Assembly (NCBI RefSeq): GCF_000347035.1
Contig: NZ_ANIJ01000015.1
Coordinates: 186,001 to 250,000, forward strand
Direction: 5' to 3'
Origin: Leptospira sp. B5-022
GTDB lineage: Bacteria; Spirochaetota; Leptospiria; Leptospirales; Leptospiraceae
Length of the DNA: 64,000 bases
The translations under genes were made by a program, and so were the position numbers. A model generated the notes under the pieces. It did no database searches, was not told the DNA's origin, and saw only the letters and a program-made list of their open reading frames with translations. Position 1 is the first letter of the stretch. Each line of letters starts with the position of its first letter. Shown here one piece after another: positions 10,653 through 19,432 of this stretch.

Positions 10653-11738
10653 ATGGAACAGAATCCTCAGACAAGTAAACTCCAAGAACAGGCAAACCAG
10701 ATGAACCTTGCTTTGGAATCCGTTCATACCGAAGAACAAGCAATCGAACTTATCCAAGGAAAAATTAAAGACGCCTATCTTTTAAAATTAAGGATCGATG
10801 TTGAGAACAAAGCGGGTGTGGTCCTAGGGCTTTTATCCAGATATAAAAACGAATTTTTGGAATTGTATTCCTTGTTTTCCAACTCTTCCATGATCCGAAA
10901 AATCAGGACCTTCGAAGATTTCGGTCAAATCTCGCATGATATCGCAGAAGCAGCTAGACAGGAAGCTCCGGATCCGGGTTTGTCGGACCAGGTCGGAAGA
11001 ATTCTTCACACTAAATTAACAAAACAAATATTAGAACAATATTATCCTATGTGGGATCGAAACGATACCGCTGCTCTGGTAAACATGTTGGAGAACCAGA
11101 TCAAAAGTGCTATGAAGATCAATATGATCCGCGTTCAAGCAGACGTAGAATACGTATCCAGCTTGAAATGTAGGGGTAAAAGTTTTTTTACAGGTATCAT
11201 CCAATCCATTCCTAAACCTCCTGAAGAACCCGCAGACGGAGCAGTTCCTGTAGAAAATTTAGATCCGGAAAAAGCGGCAGTCATGCGCCAGATTGAAACC
11301 ATTCGAAAAGGTTTCGGAAGAGTGGTGCAAGCAAAGACGATCCTTTCTCCTGTAAACGGGGTCGATTTTGATGACCTGAATGAAGGCGACAAGATCCTTT
11401 TACAACTTCCTTCCGTTTCTCCTGAAGAAAAAGCATTGGCCAAAACTTTAGGCGCTATGGATAAGGACGGGAACGTAAAACCGGTGGTCGGTTCTTTCGT
11501 AGCGATCGCTTCCGGTAAAAACGAATATCATATTTTTGCAAAAGGTCCGGCAGGAGTTCTTTTACAAGCATTCGAAGAAAGACCGGTCCGTTTAGCCAGG
11601 CCTAAAACCGCTGCTAACGCTCCTCGTCCAGCAGGTATGGGTGCAAAACAATCCGAAGGAAGTAATACTCTTAACTACGCTATCCTGGTTGGTGTCGTGT
11701 TGTTGGTGGGGCTATTAGCTTTTATTCTTTTGAAATAG
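10653..11738 (+). CDS. conserved hypothetical tail-anchored protein
   Basis: I do not recognise the family. The 361-residue product has a cytoplasmic body, a Pro/Ala-rich linker (about 315-335) and a single C-terminal hydrophobic segment (NYAILVGVVLLVGLLAFIL) followed only by K, which is the form of a tail-anchored membrane protein. The middle (about 245-300) has a beta-rich stretch with LNEGDKILLQLP. The gene follows the orphan HATPase gene by 38 bp on the same strand, so a shared signalling role is possible but unproven. Confidence 0.6.
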   Translation: MEQNPQTSKLQEQANQMNLALESVHTEEQAIELIQGKIKDAYLLKLRIDVENKAGVVLGLLSRYKNEFLELYSLFSNSSMIRKIRTFEDFGQISHDIAEAARQEAPDPGLSDQVGRILHTKLTKQILEQYYPMWDRNDTAALVNMLENQIKSAMKINMIRVQADVEYVSSLKCRGKSFFTGIIQSIPKPPEEPADGAVPVENLDPEKAAVMRQIETIRKGFGRVVQAKTILSPVNGVDFDDLNEGDKILLQLPSVSPEEKALAKTLGAMDKDGNVKPVVGSFVAIASGKNEYHIFAKGPAGVLLQAFEERPVRLARPKTAANAPRPAGMGAKQSEGSNTLNYAILVGVVLLVGLLAFILLK

Positions 11739-11772
11739 TATGTCTACCCTGCACTCGCGTATTCGTCACCGG

Positions 11773-11838
11773 GATGTAGGAGCTTATAAAACTTTATCGT
11801 TTATCTGCAAATCCGCGATGCAGGAATTCCTACATCGC
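11773..11838. repeat. GATGYAGGAATTCC palindromic repeat units
   Basis: The gap between two convergent genes holds GATGTAGGA at 11773-11781 and a 24-bp near-perfect palindrome at 11815-11838, whose half is GCGATGCAGGAA, with one mismatch. The same 16-base half (GCGATGCAGGAATTCC) recurs at 37872-37887. With no loop, the palindrome is a poor terminator. It looks like a dispersed intergenic repeat. Confidence 0.5.
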
Positions 11839-11876
11839 ATATTCTGAAAATTTTGATCGGTGTAATCTCGGATCTT

Positions 11877-14465
11877 CTATCCGACCACTAGGTTCACCAG
11901 TTTGCCGGGAACATAGATCTCTTTTCGGATCTGTTTTCCGTCTAAAAAGACCTGTACCTTATCTAAGGATTTTGCGATTTTAATCGCTTCTTCCCCCGCG
12001 ATCTCTTTTGCTGCTTTGAATTCGGCTCTTAACTTTCCGTTTACCTGGACCACGATCATGATCTCGTCGTCGGTCAGATATTTCTCCTCATAACCCGGAA
12101 AAGTTTGGTAGGTCAAAGAATCGGATTTTCCTGCTAAAGACCAAAGTTCTTCCGCCAAGTGAGGAGCGAACGGAGCGATCAAAAGTAGGAATGGTTCCAG
12201 GATCTTACGAGGTCTGCGTTGGCTTGGAGTTAACTCGTTCACAAAGATCATCAACTGAGAGATAGCAGTGTTGAATGAGAAATTATTAATATCATCATCC
12301 ACTTTTTTAATGGTTCTATGAAGGATCTTTAATTCGTCTTCGTTCGGTTCGATATCTTCCAAACGGAAAGATTCTTCCGCACCTGAATGATATAATCTCC
12401 ATACACGGTTCAAGAAACGGAAAACACCCTCTACACCTCTAGTGCTCCAAGGTTTTACCATTTCGAAAGGTCCCATGAACATTTCGAAAAGACGTAAACT
12501 ATCCGCTCCGAAATTCGTAACCACTTCGTCGGGATTGATCACATTCCCTAATGACTTGGACATTTTTCTTTTATCTTCGCCCAAGATCAGACCTTGGTGG
12601 ACCAGTTTTTTGAAAGGTTCAGGGGTCGTTACGTATCCTAGATCGAATAATACCTTATGCCAAAAGCGAGAATAGAGTAAGTGAAGAACCGCATGTTCCG
12701 CACCACCCACATACAGGTCCACCGGCATCCAAGTTTTTTCCAAATCTACATCCACGAACTTGTCCGGATTTTCCGGATCTATATAACGCAGATAATACCA
12801 ACAAGAACCCGCCCATTGAGGCATAGTATTCGTTTCTCTGGTACCGATCTCACCAGTTTCAGGATCTTTGTATTTCAACCAATCTCCCGCTAAAGCAAGC
12901 GGAGATTCTCCCGTTCCGGAAGGTTTAAATTCCGATAAATTAGGAAGTTCTAATGGAAGTTCGGACTCAGGAATGGCCTTTGTAACTCCGGAAGGAAAAT
13001 GTACCAAAGGTATAGGTTCTCCCCAATATCTTTGGCGAGCAAACAACCAATCTCTGAGTTTGAATTGGGTTTTCCTCTTTCCGATCCCTTTTTTCTCAGC
13101 CCAATCCGCAATTTTAGAAAATGCTTCCTTATATTTGAGACCATTAATAGAAACTTCCGATGAAGATGAATTGATACAGACGGATTCTTTAGAATCGAAA
13201 GCTCCTTGGGAAAGATCTCCTTCGATCACAGGTAGGATATCCAACCCGAAAGCTTTTGCAAATTCATAGTCTCGTTGGTCATGAGCAGGCACCGCCATAA
13301 TAGCCCCTGTTCCGTAACCATAGAGAACGTAATCTCCGATCCACACCGGGATCTTTTTAGAAGGGTCCGCAGGATGGACAACATAAGCGCCTGTGAATAC
13401 ACCTGACTTTTCTTTGGAAAGTTCCGTTCTATCCAAATCACTTTTTAAAGCGGAAGACTTTTTGTATTCTTGCACCTTCTCCCATTGTTCTTTGGAAGTT
13501 ATGGAATCCACTAAAGGATGTTCCGGAGCAAGCACCATATAACTTACCCCAAATATGGTATCGGGACGAGTGGTGTATACTTTGATCCCATTTTGAGGAG
13601 AAGAAGGATCAAAAGGAAATATCAGCTCCAAACCTTCGCTCTTTCCGATCCAATTCTTCTGCATTTCCAAAGTAGAACTTGGCCAAGTGACTAAAGACAG
13701 ATCCTCTAGCAACCTTTCTGCGTATGCAGTGATCCGCATCATGTACTGTCGCATAGGTTTACGAACTACTTCGTACCCTTTTCCAACCCATTCTTCTACT
13801 TCTTCATTCGCAAGAACTGTTCCAAGACCCGGGCACCAGTTTACCGGGATTTCCGCCTGATATACGAGACGGAATCCGGAGAGAATGGCTTCTTTCTTAG
13901 CATTAGAAAATTCTTTCCAATCCTTTGCGGAGAAGGTCTCGAGATCCTCAAATCCTTCGGAGCCCTTAGATTGGAAGATTTGGACCAATTCGAGGATTGG
14001 TTTTGCCTTAGAAGCCTTAAAATCATACCAGGAATCGTATAATTTCAAGAAGATCCATTGGGTAAATTTGTAGTATTTTGGGTCTGTGGTGGAGATTTCC
14101 CGGTCCCAATCATAGGAAAGACCGATCAATTTGATCTGTCTTCGGAAATTGTCCACATTCTGCTTTGTAGTGATAGCAGGATGAATCCCTGTCTGCATTG
14201 CGTATCTTTCTGCAGGAAGACCGAACGCATCCCAACCCATAGGATGCAAAACCTCAAAACCTTTCATTCTCTTGTAACGAGAAATAATGTCTGTAGCCGT
14301 ATAACCTTCCGGGTGACCGACGTGCAATCCCGCGCCTGAGGGATAAGGGAACATATCTAAACAGTAGAACTTCGGTTTAGAAGAATGCAGATCCGTTCGA
14401 AAGGAAGAATTCTTTTCCCAGTAGTCTTGCCATTTTGATTCAATTTTCCGAAACGGATAGTCCAT
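11877..14465 (-). CDS. leuS: leucyl-tRNA synthetase
   Basis: The 862-residue class I synthetase charges tRNA-Leu. The HIGH box appears as HVGH at about residues 48-51 in SGAGLHVGHPEGY, and the second signature is RKMSKSLGN in the C-terminal half. Between them lies the CP1 editing domain, with the TTRPDTIFG threonine-rich loop and the AVPAHDQRDYEFA segment that discharges mis-acylated tRNA. The C terminus ends in the usual beta-rich domain (IVVQVNGKLR). Length is normal for bacterial LeuRS. The gene appears monocistronic. Confidence 0.97.
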   Translation of the reverse strand: MDYPFRKIESKWQDYWEKNSSFRTDLHSSKPKFYCLDMFPYPSGAGLHVGHPEGYTATDIISRYKRMKGFEVLHPMGWDAFGLPAERYAMQTGIHPAITTKQNVDNFRRQIKLIGLSYDWDREISTTDPKYYKFTQWIFLKLYDSWYDFKASKAKPILELVQIFQSKGSEGFEDLETFSAKDWKEFSNAKKEAILSGFRLVYQAEIPVNWCPGLGTVLANEEVEEWVGKGYEVVRKPMRQYMMRITAYAERLLEDLSLVTWPSSTLEMQKNWIGKSEGLELIFPFDPSSPQNGIKVYTTRPDTIFGVSYMVLAPEHPLVDSITSKEQWEKVQEYKKSSALKSDLDRTELSKEKSGVFTGAYVVHPADPSKKIPVWIGDYVLYGYGTGAIMAVPAHDQRDYEFAKAFGLDILPVIEGDLSQGAFDSKESVCINSSSSEVSINGLKYKEAFSKIADWAEKKGIGKRKTQFKLRDWLFARQRYWGEPIPLVHFPSGVTKAIPESELPLELPNLSEFKPSGTGESPLALAGDWLKYKDPETGEIGTRETNTMPQWAGSCWYYLRYIDPENPDKFVDVDLEKTWMPVDLYVGGAEHAVLHLLYSRFWHKVLFDLGYVTTPEPFKKLVHQGLILGEDKRKMSKSLGNVINPDEVVTNFGADSLRLFEMFMGPFEMVKPWSTRGVEGVFRFLNRVWRLYHSGAEESFRLEDIEPNEDELKILHRTIKKVDDDINNFSFNTAISQLMIFVNELTPSQRRPRKILEPFLLLIAPFAPHLAEELWSLAGKSDSLTYQTFPGYEEKYLTDDEIMIVVQVNGKLRAEFKAAKEIAGEEAIKIAKSLDKVQVFLDGKQIRKEIYVPGKLVNLVVG

Positions 14466-14658
14466 ACCGTGAAGTTTTTTCCTCCGGCCTAGAATCCAAT
14501 TCTTTTTTGTGATACTGGAAGTTGATTATAGGGGTGAAAAATCTTGAATGAGAAAGGTTTCTTTCCTTTTAGGAAGAAAAAAGGGATTCAGATTTGTTAC
14601 TATAAGAAGTGTTTTTAAATAATCGGGAACCAAAGAGTTGATTTCGGGTCCGAAATGA

Positions 14659-14685
14659 AGAAAGCCGGAGGGAAACCGGCTTTCT
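14659..14685 (-). terminator. hairpin terminator between leuS and the zinc-ribbon gene
   Basis: A perfect 10-bp stem (AGAAAGCCGG at 14659-14668 with CCGGCTTTCT at 14676-14685) has a 7-nt loop. It lies about 60 bases past the stop of the zinc-ribbon gene. The trailing T content is modest, so its efficiency is uncertain. Confidence 0.55.
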
Positions 14686-14748
14686 CTGGGAGTGAAATTC
14701 TAAGCTCTTGCTTAGAAAACGGACAAAAAATTTGGATAAGAATCTGAC

Positions 14749-14937
14749 TTATTTACGTACTGAGTCAATAACCTTGATCAATCGTCGAAATGTTTGGTTC
14801 AAACAATCTCGACATAGGTCGTACTGAAAGAGATTCGGTGTTTCTTTACCGCATCCTTTACATGTATATTGCTTACTTTGCGCTTGGGTAAGTTCCGCTT
14901 CTTCTTCGTTCAAATCCGTCACTGCTAATAATTGCAT
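14749..14937 (-). CDS. zinc-ribbon microprotein
   Basis: The 62-residue product has two CxxC knuckles (CKGC and CRDC) about 13 residues apart, a classic small zinc-ribbon, then a basic helix (RRLIKVIDSVRK). The start MQLLAVTD at 14937 follows GGGAG; an ATG 21 bases upstream would lack one. The family is not recognised. A strong promoter lies about 107 bases upstream, giving an unusually long leader for so small a gene. It may bind nucleic acid or a partner protein; this is inference. Confidence 0.65.
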   Translation of the reverse strand: MQLLAVTDLNEEEAELTQAQSKQYTCKGCGKETPNLFQYDLCRDCLNQTFRRLIKVIDSVRK

Positions 14938-15043
14938 TTTGCTCCCAGAAAATTCCATTGAATGTCTTTTTATTTACGGAGTGTAAATAAGTCCGAAGAT
15001 TGATAAGTGTTTTCGGAACTTCTCTCCGTACGTCGAGAGTTAC

Positions 15044-15072
15044 TTTATAAAATCGGCTCACTCTAGAGTCAA
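15044..15072 (-). promoter_or_regulatory. sigma70-type promoter of the zinc-ribbon gene
   Basis: On the minus strand TTGACT (15067-15072) is followed after 17 nt by TATAAA (15044-15049). The leader down to the ATG at 14937 would be about 100 nt and includes a 5-bp hairpin at 15022-15039. Confidence 0.65.
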
Positions 15073-15129
15073 AAAAAATTAGGTTGGAAGTTTGTGAAAA
15101 TGACCGCAATTTTTTTAAAAAAAATTTCT

Positions 15130-15170
15130 AAGCGCGGTTTTATTTGGAATAGATTTTCAAGTGCGGTTTT
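15130..15170 (+). repeat. direct repeat AAGYGCGGTTTT ahead of the ABC operon
   Basis: AAGCGCGGTTTT (15130-15141) and AAGTGCGGTTTT (15159-15170) are spaced 29 bases apart, close to three helical turns, about 70-110 bases before the start of the ABC ATPase gene. The spacing would place two proteins on one face of the DNA. This is a candidate operator only. Confidence 0.35.
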
Positions 15171-15239
15171 TTCAGGTAAAAATAAATTTCCTATCAAGTG
15201 CCGAGTTTACGTCAGTCAAATCAAAAAGAAGGTGATCAT

Positions 15240-15959
15240 TTGTTATCTATATCAGGCTTAAACAAGTCTTACACTGTTGCAGACCAAACATTTAACGTAC
15301 TAAAAGATGTTTCATTCCAGGTAAAGTCCGGTGAGTTCGTTGCTGTTATCGGCCCTTCCGGTTCAGGCAAATCTACATTACTCGCAGTTTCGGCAGGATT
15401 AGACAAAGCTGATTCAGGAACGGTGCTTTTAGATGGAATATCTCTATTTGAAAAGACTGAAGATGAATTGGCAAAGATCAGAGGAGAACAAATCGGCTTT
15501 GTATTCCAAAATTTTCAACTGATTAAGACGTTAAACGCTTTGGAAAACGTTTCCCTTCCTCTTGCTTTGACGACAAACCTTCCGGAAAAAGTGATACATG
15601 AAAAAGCGATGTATTGGTTGGAGAAGGTTGGCATCGCACACAGAGCATACAACTTTCCGAGCCAACTCTCTGGCGGAGAAGAACAAAGAGTAGCGATAGC
15701 ACGTTCCTTTATACACGAACCTAAACTTCTTTTTGCCGACGAACCTACCGCGAACTTAGATAAGAAGAATGGAGAGAATATCATGTCTCTTCTTAAACAA
15801 CTCAATAGAGATCGAAAATCCACTTTATTGGTTGTTACTCATGATCCGAAAGTAGCGTCAATGGCGGATAGGATCTTAGAAATGAGAGATGGAGTGATCT
15901 TAAACGGAACAAAATCCAAAGTGGGCGTTAAAAAGAAAGTATCTAGGAAGAAAAAATGA
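15240..15959 (+). CDS. ABC transporter ATP-binding protein (LolD/YbbA type)
   Basis: The product has about 239 residues: Walker A GPSGSGKST, Q-loop VFQNFQLI, ABC signature LSGGEEQRVAIARS, Walker B LLFADEPTANLD and the switch His in VVTHD. It belongs to the MacB/LolD/FtsE class that drives FtsX-type permeases in lipoprotein release or other envelope work. The TTG at 15240 is preferred because AAGAAGG lies seven bases ahead; a GTG at 15198 has no ribosome site. A Lys/Arg-rich tail ends the protein. The gene overlaps the permease gene by 4 bp. Confidence 0.88.
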   Translation: MLSISGLNKSYTVADQTFNVLKDVSFQVKSGEFVAVIGPSGSGKSTLLAVSAGLDKADSGTVLLDGISLFEKTEDELAKIRGEQIGFVFQNFQLIKTLNALENVSLPLALTTNLPEKVIHEKAMYWLEKVGIAHRAYNFPSQLSGGEEQRVAIARSFIHEPKLLFADEPTANLDKKNGENIMSLLKQLNRDRKSTLLVVTHDPKVASMADRILEMRDGVILNGTKSKVGVKKKVSRKKK

Positions 15960-18496
15960 ATATCAGATTCTTTTTAAGGGTAATGTTCCGGGAGATTTTT
16001 TCCAAAAAGACTTCTTCCTTGCAGATCATTCTGGCAATCACGATCGGAACAGGCGCTGTTCTTGCAGTTCACTCATATAGGGACCAATTTACGGCATCTA
16101 TCATAAAAGAGGCTAAAAACATTATGGGTTCGGATCTTGTTGTTACGAGCCCTACTCCATTAAATTCCGAACAAACAGCGTTTCTTTTGAAGGAATTGCC
16201 AAAAGGAAGCAAATTATCGCAATTAGTGCAGTTCCCTTCCATGATCCGAAACCCTGATTCCCAGGATTCCAGTCTTTCCTTGATCAAGGCAATCCAAGGA
16301 GAATATCCGTATTTTGGAGAAATAGAAACGGAACCAAAAGGCCTTTTTCGCAAACTAAAACCGGGAGAAATACTCTTAGAAAGCGGGCTGATCAAAAACT
16401 TAAAACTTAAAGTAGATTCCAAGGTTCAATTAGGAGAAAGTAATTTTGTCCTAAGAGGAAGTATCTTAAAAGAACCGGGAATGGCAGGAAACTTCCTCTC
16501 CATGGCTCCAAGCTCCATCATTCGAAAAGAATCTTTGGCCGAAACAGGTCTGGAACAGAGAGGTTCGCGTATAAGTTACCAGGTCCCGATCCTTCTTCCT
16601 ATCGGAACAAACGCAAACGTATTCAAAAAAAGTAAATTTTCCGAATTCGCCAAGAATGATCTGATCTTATACGAAAGTACGGAAGCAAATTCAGGATCTC
16701 AAAAATTCCTTACAAACACATTGGATTTCTTTTCTTTATTGGCATTATGCGCATTCTTCCTGGGAGGGATCTCCATCCTTCTTACAAGCAGGGCTGTCGT
16801 AAGAGCTAAATCGAACACATTCGCGATCTATAAATGTTTAGGGGCCGGACCGAATTTGGTTTTAGGTCTTGTACTTTCGGAACTTTTAATACTATCCACG
16901 ATAGGAGCCGTATTCGGATTTTTATTCGGAAGCTTTTTACAAACTCAGATCCCGAATATGGCGGATAAGGAATTTCTTTTCGAACCTAAGCTCGTTCCGG
17001 ATCTAAAAGCGTTTTTCTGGGCATTCGTTTTAGCTTGGGTAGTTCCGTTAGTTTCCGCTTGGGAAAGTCTCTCTGCTACTCGAAATTTAAGTCCGATGTA
17101 CGCACTTAAATCGGATTTTGCAAATGAACTTTCTTCCGTACCCAAACTAAAATTAAAACAGTCCGTTTCTTTTTTTGGAGTATTCGGATTATTTTTCATA
17201 CTCGCTTGGTGGGAAACGGGAGACTGGATCAAAGGATTGATCTTATGTGCAACTCTTCTTTTCTTACCCGTGGTTGTTTATCTCGGAATTTTAGGAATTC
17301 GTTTTGTGATCCGGTTTTTACTACAAAGATCCGAATTTTCCGCAAGTGTAAGAATGGCATTACGAAAACTAGATAGACCTAGAACGGGACTCTCTTGGGT
17401 TTCAGTCGGACTTGGTTCTTCCGTTTTCGTTCTATTGCTCAGTATTTTTTTAAGCGATAGTTTATTGGAATACAGCGGAGCAAAGGACAAGGAAAGAAGA
17501 CCGAATATGTTCGTGTTGGATATACGACCGGAACAACTGGAAAGTTTCCAACAAACGGCGGAAAAGTATAATGTGGAAAAACTTTTAACTTCACCGGTGA
17601 TCGGAGCAAGACTCACACGAGTGAACGGTGAACTCGTTAAAAAGGAAGATATGGAACTTTCCGCTCTCAGAAGAGATTGGAGATCCACGGCAAGGACCAG
17701 AGAATATTTCTTATCTTATAGAGAAAATTTATATCCGACTGAAAAGGTCACTGACGGTGATTTTTGGAGAAAAGGAGAAGAAGACCAAATCTCCGTCGAA
17801 AAAGAATTTTCCAAAAACTTAAAAGTGGACTTAGGAGATAAACTTTCTTTTTCGATTGGCGGGGTAGAAGTCACCGGAACCATCCGGAATTTCAGGACAG
17901 TCAACTGGTCGGACATGAGGCCGAACTTCGTAATCCTATTTTCAAAAGGGATCTTGGAAAAAGCTCCTAAATTCTATTTAAGTTCGTTTTTGCTAGAATC
18001 TTCGGACTCTAGATATTCTCTCCAAAAAGAATTATCAAATGAATTTCCGAATCTCACCATTGTAGACACGGAAAAGGCGGTCCAATCCTTCTTAGGGATT
18101 TTAGAAAAGATGTCCTTTGCCATCCGTTGGATGACCGGGCTTATCGTTTTGTCTTCTCTACTGTTGATACTTTCTTCTTTGGAACTGAGTAGAAAGGAAA
18201 GATTGGAAGAAACTTCCCTTCTCAGGATCATCGGCGGGACTAAAACCTTTTTACGAAAATACTTTCTAGCGGAATCATTACTTCTCGCGAATCTTTCTTT
18301 CGTATTGGCGTTCGTTTTAGTTTGGGGAGTTTCTTCCTACATGTCGGAAATGATTTTCGAGATACAAGCAAGTGTTCCTTGGTTGGAGATAGCGATCTTT
18401 TATGTTTCTCTGAACTTGGCGGTTGTAGGAATGTATTTCGGAACCTTACGGAACGAATGGAAAAGAAGTCCGACTCTATATCTGAAGGAAGTGTAA
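15956..18496 (+). CDS. FtsX-family ABC transporter permease (YbbP-like)
   Basis: The 846-residue protein has an N-terminal membrane helix, a large periplasmic region, a first FtsX core (about 255-400, with LGGISILLTSRAVVRAKSN), further helices around 400-500, a second periplasmic part and a C-terminal FtsX core (about 715-846). This two-core layout matches YbbP/LolC-E-like permeases. It shares an ATGA overlap with its ATPase. Substrate cannot be told from sequence; lipid or lipoprotein handling in the envelope is the family expectation. Confidence 0.85.
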   Translation: MNIRFFLRVMFREIFSKKTSSLQIILAITIGTGAVLAVHSYRDQFTASIIKEAKNIMGSDLVVTSPTPLNSEQTAFLLKELPKGSKLSQLVQFPSMIRNPDSQDSSLSLIKAIQGEYPYFGEIETEPKGLFRKLKPGEILLESGLIKNLKLKVDSKVQLGESNFVLRGSILKEPGMAGNFLSMAPSSIIRKESLAETGLEQRGSRISYQVPILLPIGTNANVFKKSKFSEFAKNDLILYESTEANSGSQKFLTNTLDFFSLLALCAFFLGGISILLTSRAVVRAKSNTFAIYKCLGAGPNLVLGLVLSELLILSTIGAVFGFLFGSFLQTQIPNMADKEFLFEPKLVPDLKAFFWAFVLAWVVPLVSAWESLSATRNLSPMYALKSDFANELSSVPKLKLKQSVSFFGVFGLFFILAWWETGDWIKGLILCATLLFLPVVVYLGILGIRFVIRFLLQRSEFSASVRMALRKLDRPRTGLSWVSVGLGSSVFVLLLSIFLSDSLLEYSGAKDKERRPNMFVLDIRPEQLESFQQTAEKYNVEKLLTSPVIGARLTRVNGELVKKEDMELSALRRDWRSTARTREYFLSYRENLYPTEKVTDGDFWRKGEEDQISVEKEFSKNLKVDLGDKLSFSIGGVEVTGTIRNFRTVNWSDMRPNFVILFSKGILEKAPKFYLSSFLLESSDSRYSLQKELSNEFPNLTIVDTEKAVQSFLGILEKMSFAIRWMTGLIVLSSLLLILSSLELSRKERLEETSLLRIIGGTKTFLRKYFLAESLLLANLSFVLAFVLVWGVSSYMSEMIFEIQASVPWLEIAIFYVSLNLAVVGMYFGTLRNEWKRSPTLYLKEV

Positions 18497-18564
18497 GTTA
18501 GCCGAACCGATGCTGGCAGAGTTTAAAAAGAGCGGACGCCCGAATAAATCTGGATGATGAAATG

Positions 18565-18861
18565 TTATTTTGTGCGAGTCATGCGGGCAAGAAGATCTTC
18601 CGGTTTCGGATCGAATTTCGCGGAACAAACCTTATAATTCGAAGCGGTCGGACAGGCCGCGGTTCCGGTGATCTTACATCCTTTGTTCTCGCAACGTTTC
18701 CTTGTATCGAAAGAATCAGATCCGGAAAATCTACAATAATCCCTGCAAGCGTCAGAACTATTTACGGAACAAAGATAACAACCGTCAGCGGACAATTCTT
18801 TTATAAACCCAACGTAACCTAAAAAGAATATGATAGAAAGTGAATATAATATCTTTTTCAA
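18565..18861 (-). CDS. small secreted eight-cysteine protein
   Basis: The 98-residue product begins with a hydrophobic signal peptide (about residues 1-25). The mature part carries eight Cys (about 28, 31, 39, 43, 57, 62, 70, 79), enough for four disulphides. The start is a TTG at 18861 preceded by AAGGGG at good spacing. There is no lipobox. I do not recognise a family. The gene is 57 bp downstream of the DUF2721 gene, at the end of the heat-shock cluster on the same strand. A periplasmic or secreted disulphide-rich role is inference. Confidence 0.6.
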   Translation of the reverse strand: MKKILYSLSIIFFLGYVGFIKELSADGCYLCSVNSSDACRDYCRFSGSDSFDTRKRCENKGCKITGTAACPTASNYKVCSAKFDPKPEDLLARMTRTK

Positions 18862-18918
18862 ATAAAACCCCTTAACCTTAGATCCCGATTGTAAGATATC
18901 GCATTGGGAACCTGGCTT

Positions 18919-19428
18919 TTATTTACTTATGGAGGTGTCCGACTTCTTCTCCACTTTATCTTCTAGAAACTCCGCAAATTCTATCTGACCTTGGATAAAA
19001 TTCAAATTATAACGGCTTTCGTACAGTAAAAGACTGCTCGCAATAAACAAGAAAATCCCGCCTATCAAAGCTAGTCCTGTGGCTACCCAAGATGCGGAAC
19101 TAGATATGGCAACTATAATCCCCAAACTCAGACTGGAAGATACAAAAAACAAAGTCGCTGTATAAAGAGCTGCCATAGACCTTTGGATCAAATTCGCTCT
19201 TTTCTTTTGAACTTTTAATTGTCTTCTGAGATAGGCAAGTCTCTCTTCCGGAAAAGAAAGTTTTCCTTCCACGACTCCTTCTATCTCGTTTTTCAGTAAA
19301 TTCACGCGATCGAATATTCTACCCAATCGATTTGCGGTAGAAAAGATCAAACTCGCGGTTGCCGAAATCAAAACGGCCGGAGCGATCATACCTGCTAAAA
19401 TTTCCGTTCCGGTCAAAGCAGAGAGCAT
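18919..19428 (-). CDS. DUF2721 membrane protein
   Basis: The 169-residue product opens with a hydrophobic helix (about 8-30), then SATASLIFSTANRLGRIFDR, a feature of the DUF2721 family. A charged cytoplasmic segment and two further membrane helices (about 85-140) follow. The function of the family is unknown. Its start is 4 bp after the YqgE stop, so it belongs to the same transcript. Confidence 0.75.
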   Translation of the reverse strand: MLSALTGTEILAGMIAPAVLISATASLIFSTANRLGRIFDRVNLLKNEIEGVVEGKLSFPEERLAYLRRQLKVQKKRANLIQRSMAALYTATLFFVSSSLSLGIIVAISSSASWVATGLALIGGIFLFIASSLLLYESRYNLNFIQGQIEFAEFLEDKVEKKSDTSISK

Positions 19429-19432
19429 AATC

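Larger units (their letters stand above)
14938..15239. other. intergenic region between divergent genes
   Basis: About 300 bases without a gene. It holds the minus-strand promoter for the zinc-ribbon gene at 15044-15072, a small leader hairpin (CTCTC/GAGAG at 15022-15039), long A/T runs and two direct copies of AAGYGCGGTTTT (15130-15141 and 15159-15170). I see no conserved reading frame or RNA gene. Confidence 0.6.
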
